From positions 62,001-126,000 of the forward strand of contig MU623340.1 in the NCBI GenBank assembly GCA_025201765.1: a stretch of DNA of 64,000 nt, read 5' to 3'. Below, piece by piece: positions 47,966 to 57,321 of the stretch. The number at the start of each line of letters is the position of its first letter. Position 1 is the first letter of the stretch. The translations under genes were made by a program, and so were the position numbers. The notes under the pieces are model-generated. The model saw nothing but the letters and a program-made list of their open reading frames with translations, did not search any database and was not told where the DNA came from. Origin of the DNA: Daldinia sp. FL1419 (lineage: Eukaryota; Ascomycota; Sordariomycetes; Xylariales; Hypoxylaceae).

Positions 47966-49351
47966 TTATGATGAGAACTGTACTTCGAGCCCAAGAGTAC
48001 GGAAAGGTGAGTCAAGCCGCCGTAGGTCAATGCTACTGCCAAGACTAAAAAGTAACGACTTGACTCGGCCTTCCCATAAAATTCCAACCCGTAGATGCTG
48101 GTCTAGGCGCGCCTTCAAAACGCCCGAATACTGATCATCATCCTCATTGGCTGGCACCGCAGCCGATCGCGGTGATTCTACATCTGGGTCATCTAACCTC
48201 CACTCCATCTTAGCTTGAAAGCTCCTTTCCTTCATCTTTGGTTGGGCAATAGGTTTCGGTGGTGGCAGAATTTCGGCTGTGTCCAAAGGTAAGGGGGAAT
48301 CATCTAGCTTCCATTCTATTTTCTCTTGAAAATCTTCCTCTGGGGTAATGTTCACCGGTGTTGGTACTTCCTCCAGATCTCGATTGATCGACCAAGCTGC
48401 TTTCTTTCTCCAAAGCTCCATACCCACAGCCCAGTCGCTTTCGTAACTATAGACATTAAAATCCATCCTCGATGCAAGTGAACAATAGCTACCAGCCATA
48501 ACTGCATAGCTCCAACTTATGGTCCCCATTAAGGGGTTTACCGTCATGGTCGCGGTGAGGGGAGTGCCTTTGTGCGTAGGCAACGTTGCAAATCGCGTCC
48601 CGACACTCATCCCTCCTGATTTATTTAACGTCCCATAGTAGAATTCTGCTCCAGTACTAAACCGACCAAAAATGCGCTCTCGCTCGTTACTACCCGCTCC
48701 GTTCCCATTTGTTGTCGCTGGTTGTGTCTGCGTATCCAGATGAGCTGTATCTCCTCCAAAGTTGTACAGCCCGCGCACTCCAAGCAAGCCACCGTCGGTT
48801 GATGCGAGACCCTCGACAGCATAACGTCCTTCGTCATACTGTACCATGCCTAGCATAGTACCTCCATTTCGTAGTTTTTGATCCGACACAGCACTTAGCT
48901 GAAATTGCAACGTAGGCGATATCCTCCTAACCATTAAAGCCTCCAACATAGACGTAGGAAGGTAAAGTCTCCCATATGCAAGTCCATCCTTAATCAACCC
49001 TCCCTCTTTTTGTACTCCTTCCTCGGCTCGGCTCGGCAACTCGGCAAGTGGGCGGTAACTCCGCAAGAGGTCTGGTAAGGGTATCTTCTCGCTCTGGGCG
49101 ATGGCATTGTTAAGAGGTACCGTTGAGTATAGATATGATACGGAGCCGTCAACAACCCCTATAGTGCCGAGTTGATACGAAGTAGCGAATGACGATGTTG
49201 CGAGGGAAGATAGGGTTAGACGGAGGCCCCGAGGGGTTGGGAAGTTCAGTAGAGCATCGGACGTCGCATTGAGTGAGGAATAGCTATTATCACGATTCCA
49301 ACCGGTTGCAGCATAAAAGACTGACTGAATATAATCCATGAATTCCCGCAT
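47966..49351 (-). CDS. mdm10: Mdm10, mitochondrial outer membrane beta-barrel
   Basis: This is a 461-aa single-exon protein. The N-terminus MREFMDYIQSVFYAATGWN and the segment LNATSDALLNFPTPRGLRL are characteristic of Mdm10, followed by FATSYQLGTIGVVDGSVSYL. Later strands include GMVQYDEGRYAVEGLASTDG, FSTGAEFYYGTLNKSGG and GTISWSYAVMAGSYCSLASR, and the C-terminus ends FRTLGLEVQFSS, a typical beta-signal. Mdm10 is a porin-like barrel of the ER-mitochondria encounter structure (ERMES) with Mmm1, Mdm12 and Mdm34, and also works with the SAM complex in Tom40 assembly. A ~60-residue acidic insert with repeated K-x-EWxLDD motifs (EKIEWKLDDSPLPLD; AKMEWRLDDPDVES) is a lineage feature. Confidence 0.96.
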   Translation of the reverse strand: MREFMDYIQSVFYAATGWNRDNSYSSLNATSDALLNFPTPRGLRLTLSSLATSSFATSYQLGTIGVVDGSVSYLYSTVPLNNAIAQSEKIPLPDLLRSYRPLAELPSRAEEGVQKEGGLIKDGLAYGRLYLPTSMLEALMVRRISPTLQFQLSAVSDQKLRNGGTMLGMVQYDEGRYAVEGLASTDGGLLGVRGLYNFGGDTAHLDTQTQPATTNGNGAGSNERERIFGRFSTGAEFYYGTLNKSGGMSVGTRFATLPTHKGTPLTATMTVNPLMGTISWSYAVMAGSYCSLASRMDFNVYSYESDWAVGMELWRKKAAWSINRDLEEVPTPVNITPEEDFQEKIEWKLDDSPLPLDTAEILPPPKPIAQPKMKERSFQAKMEWRLDDPDVESPRSAAVPANEDDDQYSGVLKARLDQHLRVGILWEGRVKSLLFSLGSSIDLRRLDSPFRTLGLEVQFSS

Positions 49352-50537
49352 CGTCGCGTAAGCCTGTCCAGCTAGCCAGTACTAGGCGAGCTGGAGAGCA
49401 GTGTCACCGTATAGGCATCGGAGAAGAAGGAACTTGACGTAATGTTGTTAATTATAAGTGATGACCATTAAGAATCTGATAACAATTTAGCGATTAGGTT
49501 ACAGAATTTAGTACGGATCTGTACCTAATAAGTTATCGCAGTTATCGCTACAATAAGGTTCTTTGCCCCAACCTACAGTAGATAAATAGTACTGTAAGTA
49601 CCAAAGTATATTCCCGATTTTCAACCGACAGCAGCTTTTAGACATTAGGTAAACAGACAGACAGATAAATTGATAAGGCAGTAACATGGCGGGACCTGAT
49701 TTACGGCTTATAACTACAATAGCGGGATAATAAAATATCCACCTCGAACACCAGCCATTCTTTACAAGCAGAGGTAACCTTTTATACCCATGACGTCCCT
49801 CGTTTAGGATCATGGGATTAACTCTAAGTCTAACTAACACAAAATATTATCAAAAATGCGCTTGGCATATTCTAATTAATAATCAATTAAGTCTCAATAA
49901 TAGATCAAATTACGTCTCTTGCGGCGCTTCATGTATCCGACGGCCAAAACCTCTCTCCGGATCTTCAACTAGCCAAGCTACTACACCTAAGGAGAACATG
50001 ACAGCAAGGAAATGACTATACCAAAACTAAATACGAAGCCTTCTTTACCCCTTCTATGAACAAATATGACTCTTTTGAGATTGATCGCATGGGCCAGGTC
50101 AGACTCTTGGTTTCGGAAATGGAAATATATCTCATATAAACAGGTACATCCTGAGCATAACCCGGCGCCATCGTATTAGTCCGGGGTAAGAATGCCTTGG
50201 TTCAGCGTGGAATATAACTATACGAAATCTATGTGCTTCTCGCAACAATGCCTCCAGAACTAACTGAGTAAGGTTTCTTCGGGTTAGAGCCTTGCTCCTC
50301 GGGTTAAGCCGCACGGCGTCAATCTGATGCCAGACGAACCAAGCTGACCGCTATAATTCCGATGCGCGTCGTAAGTAAACCCATCAGACTCTGTAACCAG
50401 TACAAAGTATGTCTTGTAAAAGATAGCTTAGGTGTCTATATAAACCAACTGATGGCCTTCGGGATTTTGTTTGGTAGTGACGAGACACCTCATATACTCA
50501 AATTTGAACAATACACCATTCATTTCAACTATCCACC
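49352..50537. other. Intergenic region, divergent promoters
   Basis: This spacer separates mdm10 (-) and the SDR gene (+). It is AT-rich with no supported gene. Confidence 0.55.
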
Positions 50538-51571
50538 ATGGCTGAGAAACAAGTTTGGCTTGTGACAGGGGCTTCCCGTGGCCTCGGCCTCGACATAGCC
50601 AGGGCCGCCCTAAAGGCTGGACACACGGTCATTGCAGGCTATCGTAACAAGGCCAAGACTCCTGCCTTTGACGAAATAGAGGCTCTCGGCGGAACGTGGC
50701 TACAGCTTGAGATGGCTGGGGATGATGTGGAATCTCGAGTTCAGTCTGCTATTGCGCTTCATGGGAAGATAGATGTCCTAATTAACAATGCTGGGTGGAT
50801 GATGCTTGGAAGCATCGAAGACACGGAGTAGGTCAGCACCCGTGAGGGCAGTCTTGGAGACACCACGGCTAATGCTATATAATACAGTTTCGACCATATC
50901 GACAGCATATTCAAGACAAACTTTCTTGGTCCCCTCCGGGCAATCAAAGCTGTACTTCCTTCTATGAGGAAACGCCGTTCCGGAACCATCGTCAACGTCA
51001 GCAGCGCATCGACTTTGAAGATCGTTCCAGGTCTGGGCATCTATGCCGCAACCAAGTTTGCTCTTGGAGGTATGGTTTCTCTCTTCCTGCCCCTTATTAA
51101 TTTCAGCGTTCGTCGTAGACTGACCACATAAAGCTATCACCGAGACGCTCCAGGCCGAAGTGGCTACGTTCAATATCCGCGCATTGCTCGTTATCCCCGG
51201 AAGTCTTGACACTGAGGCACGAGATACATCTGGCACAGGTGTTCATAGTACGTAACATTATTATTATGTTTTTTTTTCCAACACGATTGCTTACTGAGAA
51301 TTTAGTCCCATTAAATGATGCCTACAAGGGCACTCCTCTGGAGCAAGTGGAGCAATTTCTTCTTTCATCAGCTTTTCTCGCTTCGGCTTCGAAACCAGCT
51401 GCCGTCGCACAGAGAATCGTCGAGAGAGTCGACGGCACAGGGATATTCGCTGGGAAAGATCTAGGCCTTATCCTGCCACTTGGGAAGGATGCTAGCGCCA
51501 GCCTGGAGGAACGAGCTTCTATGTACCAGAACCTCCTAAAGGACACGAAGGAGGCGTGCGAGAGCATTTAA
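50538..51571 (+). CDS. Short-chain dehydrogenase/reductase
   Basis: This is a 283-aa classical SDR with exons 50538-50827, 50888-51069, 51134-51247 and 51306-51571. The coenzyme-binding motif is TGASRGLGLDIA (~10-21), the central motif is NNAG (in DVLINNAGWMM), and the active site is SS...YAATK (IVNVSSAST then GIYAATKFAL). The Arg in GYRNKAKTPA after beta-2 favours NADPH. The family reduces or oxidises carbonyl/alcohol groups; the substrate is unknown. The C-terminal ARDTSGTGVHIPL then DAYKGTPLEQV-type region varies in the family. Joined exons read IEDTDFDHIDSI and FALGAITETLQAEV, which confirm the splice choice. The gene does not sit in an evident pathway. Confidence 0.93.
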
Positions 51572-52331
51572 AGATACTTTATTGTATTAGAAAACTTGCA
51601 TTAAAATCTAACCAATTTCCCTTAGGGGTTTCGAAAGGGGGACTAACAAGAATCGAACGGTCCTAGTTTAAGCGGTATTTCCTCAATCCCATTCTGGATC
51701 ATAGTCGGCTTGTTGAAGGGTTTAGCAGTCGCTGCGACAAATCCATATCGTCTAGCTCGCAGAATCATCCCCATATAGAACTCCCGTGAGAGATATAGTT
51801 AGCAGTTATAACTGCCTCTTAGTCAGTACTCATTTGCACTTTAACAAATCGTATGTAAATTTGATATGGTAGGATAATATATGTATTGTTAAAACAATTC
51901 GCATATTCTTATATTGAACTATGAAACCTCATGGGGCATAACCTCGTGAAGTCTCATGCGTAGGGGCATTGATTATACTGCGGCATATCCCCCTACTCAT
52001 GCCCATCTTCCGTCAGCCCCACTCGACTATCTAATTGTCCCCTACAAGGCTTAGTTCCTACCCCTTGAATCCCTAAACCCCTTAACCCTCGATGGAACCC
52101 TTCATCTGACTCGGGTCCTAGGTGACCGACATACCTTAGGCAAATGAGTCCGCAGCAAATAGCAAATAAGAACAAGCAACGTAAGCAACGTCCCGTAGTT
52201 CCCTTAAAACGAGGAGTAACGCTAGACCACGTGCATCCTTGACATGAAAAAAGAGAAAAGGGGATCAAAGGCCGGCTGTGGAACGACTACTTCCACCGTT
52301 TAAGAGAAGAGCGGGCGTAGTCGTATAAGCC
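51572..52331. other. Intergenic region with a possible short gene relic
   Basis: The minus strand from about 51790 to 51643 reads an uninterrupted ~49-codon protein-like segment (ILRARRYGFVAATAKPFNKP, then IEEIPLKLGPFDSC and stop). A ctaac and a possible acceptor lie just upstream, but no 5' exon is found. It may be the end of a deleted gene. The rest is featureless. Confidence 0.35.
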
Positions 52332-54881
52332 CTACCATGCGATATCTTGCTGCTCCTTACCGTCCTTATTCGCCTCTTCATCTTCTTCTTCGAACACGCC
52401 GCCAGAACTCTGCGCTACATTTGGATCAGCCCAGTCTCCCCAGCCGACCGCAGAATCCTGGTTGTTATCGGACTTCTCCTTTTCCTTAGGGTTTCCTTTA
52501 CTCTTGCCCTTGTCTTTTTTTCCGTTGCCGTTTCCGCTCGCTGGGGGGCCGACGTTATCCGGACTAGTGAAAGGCTTTGGGTCCTCGTTCTCTGATGGTG
52601 GGTTACTTACCCAACAACCTGGTAGTCCTGTAGGCGAAGTGTTGCGTTTAAGGACACCTTTGAGCCTCTTTTTGCCCCTGCCCCTGCCCCTGCTTTCCCT
52701 GGTGTCTTGACCGTTACCACCACCGTTCTTACTGTCGTTATTATTGTCATTGCTGCTCGGATCACCATGCATTACATTATCAATGCTACCATTTCCTCCA
52801 GCCGGTTCGGAAGAATTTCCGTTGCTATTTCCTTCAGTCGGTTTGGAAGGTTCTGCAGCAGCCGTACTGGTTTCTTGGGGATTGTCGCCCCAAGTAATGT
52901 CACCAACGGTAGCATCGTTATTACTGTCACCCCAGCCGCCGCTATTAGCCCAGTTGGTATCATTGTTATTGTCAAAGCCTCCGTTGCCGGTTTGGTTGCT
53001 ATCGGCCTTTGGTACAGGGCTGATACGTTGCGAGCGCTCCGAGCGTTCCGAGCTGACCCTATTATATAATGCTTCTGCCTTTGCAATTACGTCGTTGAAG
53101 GACGTATCTCGTCTATCTTGCTCAGCCTGCTCAGCGTCATTGTTATCATTCTTCCCTTCCTCCTTAAACTCCCAGGCTTTGTGGGAGCCATGAGCACTCT
53201 GAGTGTCCCATGGCTTACTCCCAGCCCCTTCGCCATCCTGTGGTTTTTCAGGGGCAGTAACTTCAATACTCGGAATAACGTTTGATTTCCCGCCATGATC
53301 ACTCCTTGAATTTGTTTTAGCTGGTCCTGTAGGCTTCCTGGTAGGGGTGCCATGTTGTCCATGCCAGTGCTCGTTGTTTCCCTGGTTAATTTCCGGCGTA
53401 AAATTGGGACCGCTAACTTCTGGTACCTCCTCATGAGGCTTTCCGATTGTCACACTGCCATATCCTCGGAACCAAGGATTTTCTACAGGTGTTCTCTGAG
53501 TTGTGACTGGAGGCTGTTGGGGGCGTGCATGTGGAGGAGGCTGTGGTTGTGGTGGAGGATATAGAGGAGGCTGTCCTCCGGGGAAGGGTTGAAACCCAGC
53601 AGCTTGCCAGGGGTTATGTGCTGGGTACGACACATTAAAGGTTGGATTGTGGTTTACGTATGGTGCATTGGGATAGAGCTGTCCATATGCGTTACCATAG
53701 TGCGGTCCATGATATACGCGCATGATCCCATGTGCACCGTCAAAGAAAGCATTAGGCCGAGGGTCGTTAGGCAATTCAATGGCGTGTTCGACCTGCAACA
53801 TGCGGGGATGAGGCGGCATGAGAAAATTTGCTTGCTGGGGGGCATACGGGGGATATTGAGGTGGATAACGAGGCGGATATTGATTTGCTTCTACTCGTTG
53901 CTTTGTGATTGCGTCGGCCTCTTGGAGAGTTCGATCCTTGGGAGTCCCATCCCTAGCTGCTTCTTCATTCTTCTTGGTATCCCCCATACGAGTGTCCTCT
54001 TGATCGTCCCGTATTTCAATGCTATCCCTGCTCTTCATTGTCTCTTGCTTGTTCTTGTTCCTATACTTCTCGCTCTGGCTTGCTTTCCTACTCTGACCAT
54101 CTCGCTTTTTCCGACTACTGTGTTTATTATACCCTCCTTTGCTCTTCTTCCCCCTCTTCTTGGGGATCTCTTCCTCGGACTCGAACTCGGGCTCAGATTC
54201 AGACTCAGATTCGCTTCTGGTTTCGCTCTCGTTATCACTCTCACCACCACTTCCAGCCGTAGAGTCATCTGTCTCTACCTTACGGCTTGATTTCTCATTG
54301 GTCTTCTTAGCCTTTTTCTTGGCTACTCGTTTACACTTCAATGATTCGGCTTCTTTAGCTTTCTTCGCCTTATGCCTAGCATGAACGACAGCTGCGTGGT
54401 TCTCAGATTGACCTGCGGAATGCTTCTTGTCTTTTCCTTTAGCCTGTTTGGTATTATTCAGTCTTCTCTGCGCTGCAATACAATTTGTACAGGGGCAGTC
54501 AAGGATTAGATCCTGGTCTATGGCCGCTTCATCATCGCTGCTGCTTACTTCAACTGCTGTACTGCTAGCATCCGTGTCTGCGTCTAACGGTGTTTGGATG
54601 TATTGGATGCGTTGAACGGGTTGAATAGGTTGAATAGGTTGGATAGATTGGGCGAGTGGCTCCCCGGTTTCAACCTTAGTAGTGCTATCCGAGAATCGAA
54701 CCTTTTTTCCGTGGGGCTGTCTGGTCCGGCTTGTTCTAGGATATGTGAGCTTGATGACATCGGATTCGTATTCATCGTCCGTCTCAAGTTGGAGTGAAAA
54801 AACCGGACGCGGTCCTCCTGATGTCGTACGAGGACGCACATTTTGGCCGACCACCCATTCACAAAAAGAGTTTGGTGGCAT
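52332..54881 (-). CDS. Large disordered hypothetical protein, 849 aa
   Basis: This is a single-exon gene from ATG 54881. It has low-complexity composition throughout: an IQPIQPIQPVQRIQYIQ-type run near residue 80, a Lys/Glu/Ser-rich basic section (KKAKKTNEKSSRK; SESESEPEFESEEE), a Pro/Tyr/His/Gln-rich central section (YPPQYPPYAPQQ; YPPPQPQPPPHARPQQPP), and a Gly/Asn/Asp-rich C-terminal half with WGDSNN/WGDN/GWGDWAD repeats. One compact motif stands out, LDCPCTNCIAAQRRLNN (~128-144), a C-x-C-x-x-C cluster that could bind metal. RGRGRGKKRLKG resembles an RGG/nuclear signal. The protein is probably nuclear and disordered, with a possible RNA- or chromatin-related scaffold role; I do not recognise the family. 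The long ORF on the opposite strand (53589-54290) is its shadow. Confidence 0.72.
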   Translation of the reverse strand: MPPNSFCEWVVGQNVRPRTTSGGPRPVFSLQLETDDEYESDVIKLTYPRTSRTRQPHGKKVRFSDSTTKVETGEPLAQSIQPIQPIQPVQRIQYIQTPLDADTDASSTAVEVSSSDDEAAIDQDLILDCPCTNCIAAQRRLNNTKQAKGKDKKHSAGQSENHAAVVHARHKAKKAKEAESLKCKRVAKKKAKKTNEKSSRKVETDDSTAGSGGESDNESETRSESESESEPEFESEEEIPKKRGKKSKGGYNKHSSRKKRDGQSRKASQSEKYRNKNKQETMKSRDSIEIRDDQEDTRMGDTKKNEEAARDGTPKDRTLQEADAITKQRVEANQYPPRYPPQYPPYAPQQANFLMPPHPRMLQVEHAIELPNDPRPNAFFDGAHGIMRVYHGPHYGNAYGQLYPNAPYVNHNPTFNVSYPAHNPWQAAGFQPFPGGQPPLYPPPQPQPPPHARPQQPPVTTQRTPVENPWFRGYGSVTIGKPHEEVPEVSGPNFTPEINQGNNEHWHGQHGTPTRKPTGPAKTNSRSDHGGKSNVIPSIEVTAPEKPQDGEGAGSKPWDTQSAHGSHKAWEFKEEGKNDNNDAEQAEQDRRDTSFNDVIAKAEALYNRVSSERSERSQRISPVPKADSNQTGNGGFDNNNDTNWANSGGWGDSNNDATVGDITWGDNPQETSTAAAEPSKPTEGNSNGNSSEPAGGNGSIDNVMHGDPSSNDNNNDSKNGGGNGQDTRESRGRGRGKKRLKGVLKRNTSPTGLPGCWVSNPPSENEDPKPFTSPDNVGPPASGNGNGKKDKGKSKGNPKEKEKSDNNQDSAVGWGDWADPNVAQSSGGVFEEEDEEANKDGKEQQDIAW

Positions 54882-55605
54882 CTTGGTAAGATATGGCGAA
54901 GTATTCTAATCGCTAATCAGACGTGCTGAATACTGGCCAATGTCAATAAACTCCCTTTTCTAAGGAAAAAAAGGGGGGAGGGAGAAAGGGGGTTTAAAGG
55001 TAGGTAGGACTAGAAAATTAACGAGATGAATAAGTGGTTAATCTCGCGGTGAAATATGAAAAAGAAGGACTGTGTATTAGGATTGGTAATTCTTGGGGGG
55101 AATAAATAGGAAGTTTCCAAAGTCGAGTTGAGTGGTTGGCGTCTTTGAGGATTGTTAAAACTGTGTGATGAGGTGAATTTGATAGGTCCTAACCTGGTAA
55201 GTTTGGCTTATCAACTACACAAATAATTCACTGGATAGCAAAAAGGCGTAATTTTAAATGTTAGTGATAATATGGGTATATGGAAACTACCTAAAATAGA
55301 AAAAGAAAGGTGAACTGCGAATGACTCTGGTGGGTGTTTCTTTCCTTAGTATTAAATTAGGAGCGTTTAAGGTCCTCGCTTTGCGTCGCACTTCGCACTT
55401 CGCACTTCCCACTTGATATCAACATCAACATCAGCAGCAACGTAAAAAGATGGTACGTATATATTTACGTACGTATATTCCATATTACGTACAATAACGT
55501 ATACGCACATAGCACCTGTAGTATTCTAACCTAACCGTAGCACAGTAGGTTAGTTAATTCGTATGTACCTAGGTACTCAATTTGGCATGAGAGATTCCAA
55601 TGCAA
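54882..55605. other. Intergenic region
   Basis: This is the promoter of the 849-aa gene and the 3' flank of the CoA kinase gene. An A-/G-rich tract lies at 54960-55000 and TACGTA-rich repeats at about 55455-55505. No gene is seen. Confidence 0.55.
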
Positions 55606-56430
55606 TTATAGCTTCGACTTCTCATCCAACTCCATCTCTTTCCACCTCTTATTGGCACGAAGGTTCTGCCAATATGCCCACGCGCCGGCGGCAACTCCTA
55701 CCGGGGGAACGAGAAGACAAACCCAATTCCACCACGGTGGGCTGCCCTTTCTTATCTCTGCCAGTGCCGCATCCACGTTGGCTTTCAGCTCCTCTTTCGA
55801 GCCGTCGTTCCATATCACTATCCCCTTTCCTTTTCCTCTTGCTTCGCATCTCTTCGCTTTCAGCCTCACATCTGTCTGGCTTAGGACACGGTTATGCGCA
55901 TCTTCTTTGCTCAAGTGGCGATCACGCTGCCTAAGCCTTCGCATTTGCACCTCGGGGTCCCTGACGGCTACTACCATCACCACACCGGAGAGCCTATCCC
56001 AGCCGCTTTCGAAGAGTAATGGAACGTCCAAAATAACGGCCCAGTGGCCCTTCAAATAGTTTCGAAAGATAGACCTATATACCTCCTTTCTCACAGCTGG
56101 ATGCACAATGTTGTTGAGGACTTCTCGGTCTGCCTTGCGTTCTTCAGTGTTGCCGAAGACACGTTTGCCTAGGGCTGGCCTGTTTAGTGGTCTACCTTTA
56201 CCGTCCGGGCCGTCGGCAGGCATAGATTCAGAGACGGGAACTAGCAAATCCGGTGTTGTAGGAGCAAAATGTTTCACAATGGCTTTATAGCCACTGGTTC
56301 CTGGTTCCACGACTTTGCGCGCAAGTATATCTGCATCGATGACTGGTAGTGAGTGAGGCGGCGAGGAAAGGATGGAAGACACGGTTGATTTGCCGGTGGC
56401 AATCGAACCCGTCAAACCAATGAAAAGCAT
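55606..56430 (-). CDS. Dephospho-CoA kinase
   Basis: This is a 274-aa single-exon homologue of yeast Cab5 / bacterial CoaE, catalysing the last step of coenzyme A synthesis: ATP-dependent phosphorylation of dephospho-CoA at the ribose 3'-OH. The P-loop is GLTGSIATGKST (~5-16). IDADILARKVVEPGTSGY is the CoA-binding region, VLNNIVHPAVRKEV the conserved HP motif, and VILDVPLLFESG the catalytic DxPLLFE. QMRRLRQRDRHLSKEDAHNR is the lid with ATP-binding Arg. A C-terminal hydrophobic helix (WNWVCLLVPPVGVAAGAWAYW) follows a KGSPPW linker and suggests anchoring to a membrane, probably mitochondrial outer membrane or ER, a feature of many filamentous fungal versions. The gene is divergent from ade5,7. 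Confidence 0.95.
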   Translation of the reverse strand: MLFIGLTGSIATGKSTVSSILSSPPHSLPVIDADILARKVVEPGTSGYKAIVKHFAPTTPDLLVPVSESMPADGPDGKGRPLNRPALGKRVFGNTEERKADREVLNNIVHPAVRKEVYRSIFRNYLKGHWAVILDVPLLFESGWDRLSGVVMVVAVRDPEVQMRRLRQRDRHLSKEDAHNRVLSQTDVRLKAKRCEARGKGKGIVIWNDGSKEELKANVDAALAEIRKGSPPWWNWVCLLVPPVGVAAGAWAYWQNLRANKRWKEMELDEKSKL

Positions 56431-57321
56431 AGCGGCGCAATAATAGTTAAACTAATAACTAACGGGTTCTCGTGTAGGTTATCTTGTTCGCGGAAGCTTA
56501 GTCAATCCAAAAACATTGGGACGGTATCGATAGATGAATGATTTAAAGAACCTGGAGGATCGGCTTAGGATTGGTTTAGGATAGACTTTATGTTGCCTCG
56601 ATACGGTTGGGCCAAGGGGTCACCCCCTCCTGTCCTCCTGATAGATGTATCAGCCGATGAGCCGCATAATCCTTGTCTCATCTGGGCTAAGCGTACCTTA
56701 TCTAATCTACGCTAGTGTTTGATCATTCACATGTGCAGTACCTCGCTGAAGTACCTGTCCGTTGTCCGTTGTGCATAGATTCCGAGAAATCTCTTTGTGA
56801 TAGGTTGACCCAAGCTTCGTTGTAACAAGCGTTTATAAATCCTATTAAGCTTAGCCTTATTATTGTTCTTTTTAGACATGTTACCTTGGATCCCGTGTAC
56901 CTGTATCTACCAACCCAAACTCGAAGCAGGTGACTCGAGCGTGCAGATAACCCATTTTCGATGGAAGGTTGCGTTTCCAAGTTACATGTTCGCCCGGCAT
57001 TGACCTGTATGTTGACCTGCATACAGGTAATAGCCACTGTAGTATACATGTCTGAGTACCTAGGTACCTCCTAACCCAATGGAAATACATCGAGCGAGCT
57101 GTAATGCAGAAGGTAGCGGCCCCGCTAGATTGCGGGGGAGGGGTAACTTCTCAGGTGAGGGGCATTTTTTTTTTTTACAGCCAGAAAATTTTGGAAGGGG
57201 TTACAAGATGTACACACACGGTTACTTCCTTCAAATCCCAGGGACGGGCTAAGTTTTAGTCCTCTTAATTCAACATATTCATATTTAATCCCATATTGAT
57301 ACATATTTTTACGCTTCAATC
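56431..57321. promoter_or_regulatory. Divergent promoter, CoA kinase and ade5,7
   Basis: This 891-bp non-coding spacer separates two divergently transcribed metabolic genes. A short GGTACC motif (57061-57066) and a T-tract (57167-57177) lie near the ade5,7 start. No binding site is claimed. Confidence 0.45.

Noticed and set aside
51630..51660. tRNA T-loop-like sequence (aagaatcgaac)
   Set aside because: No D-arm, anticodon arm or acceptor stem can be folded around it.
53589..54290. 233-codon ORF on the plus strand
   Set aside because: It is antisense to the 849-aa low-complexity gene and mirrors its repeats; hydrophobic-looking only because Lys/Glu/Ser codons reverse into Phe/Leu/Ser codons.
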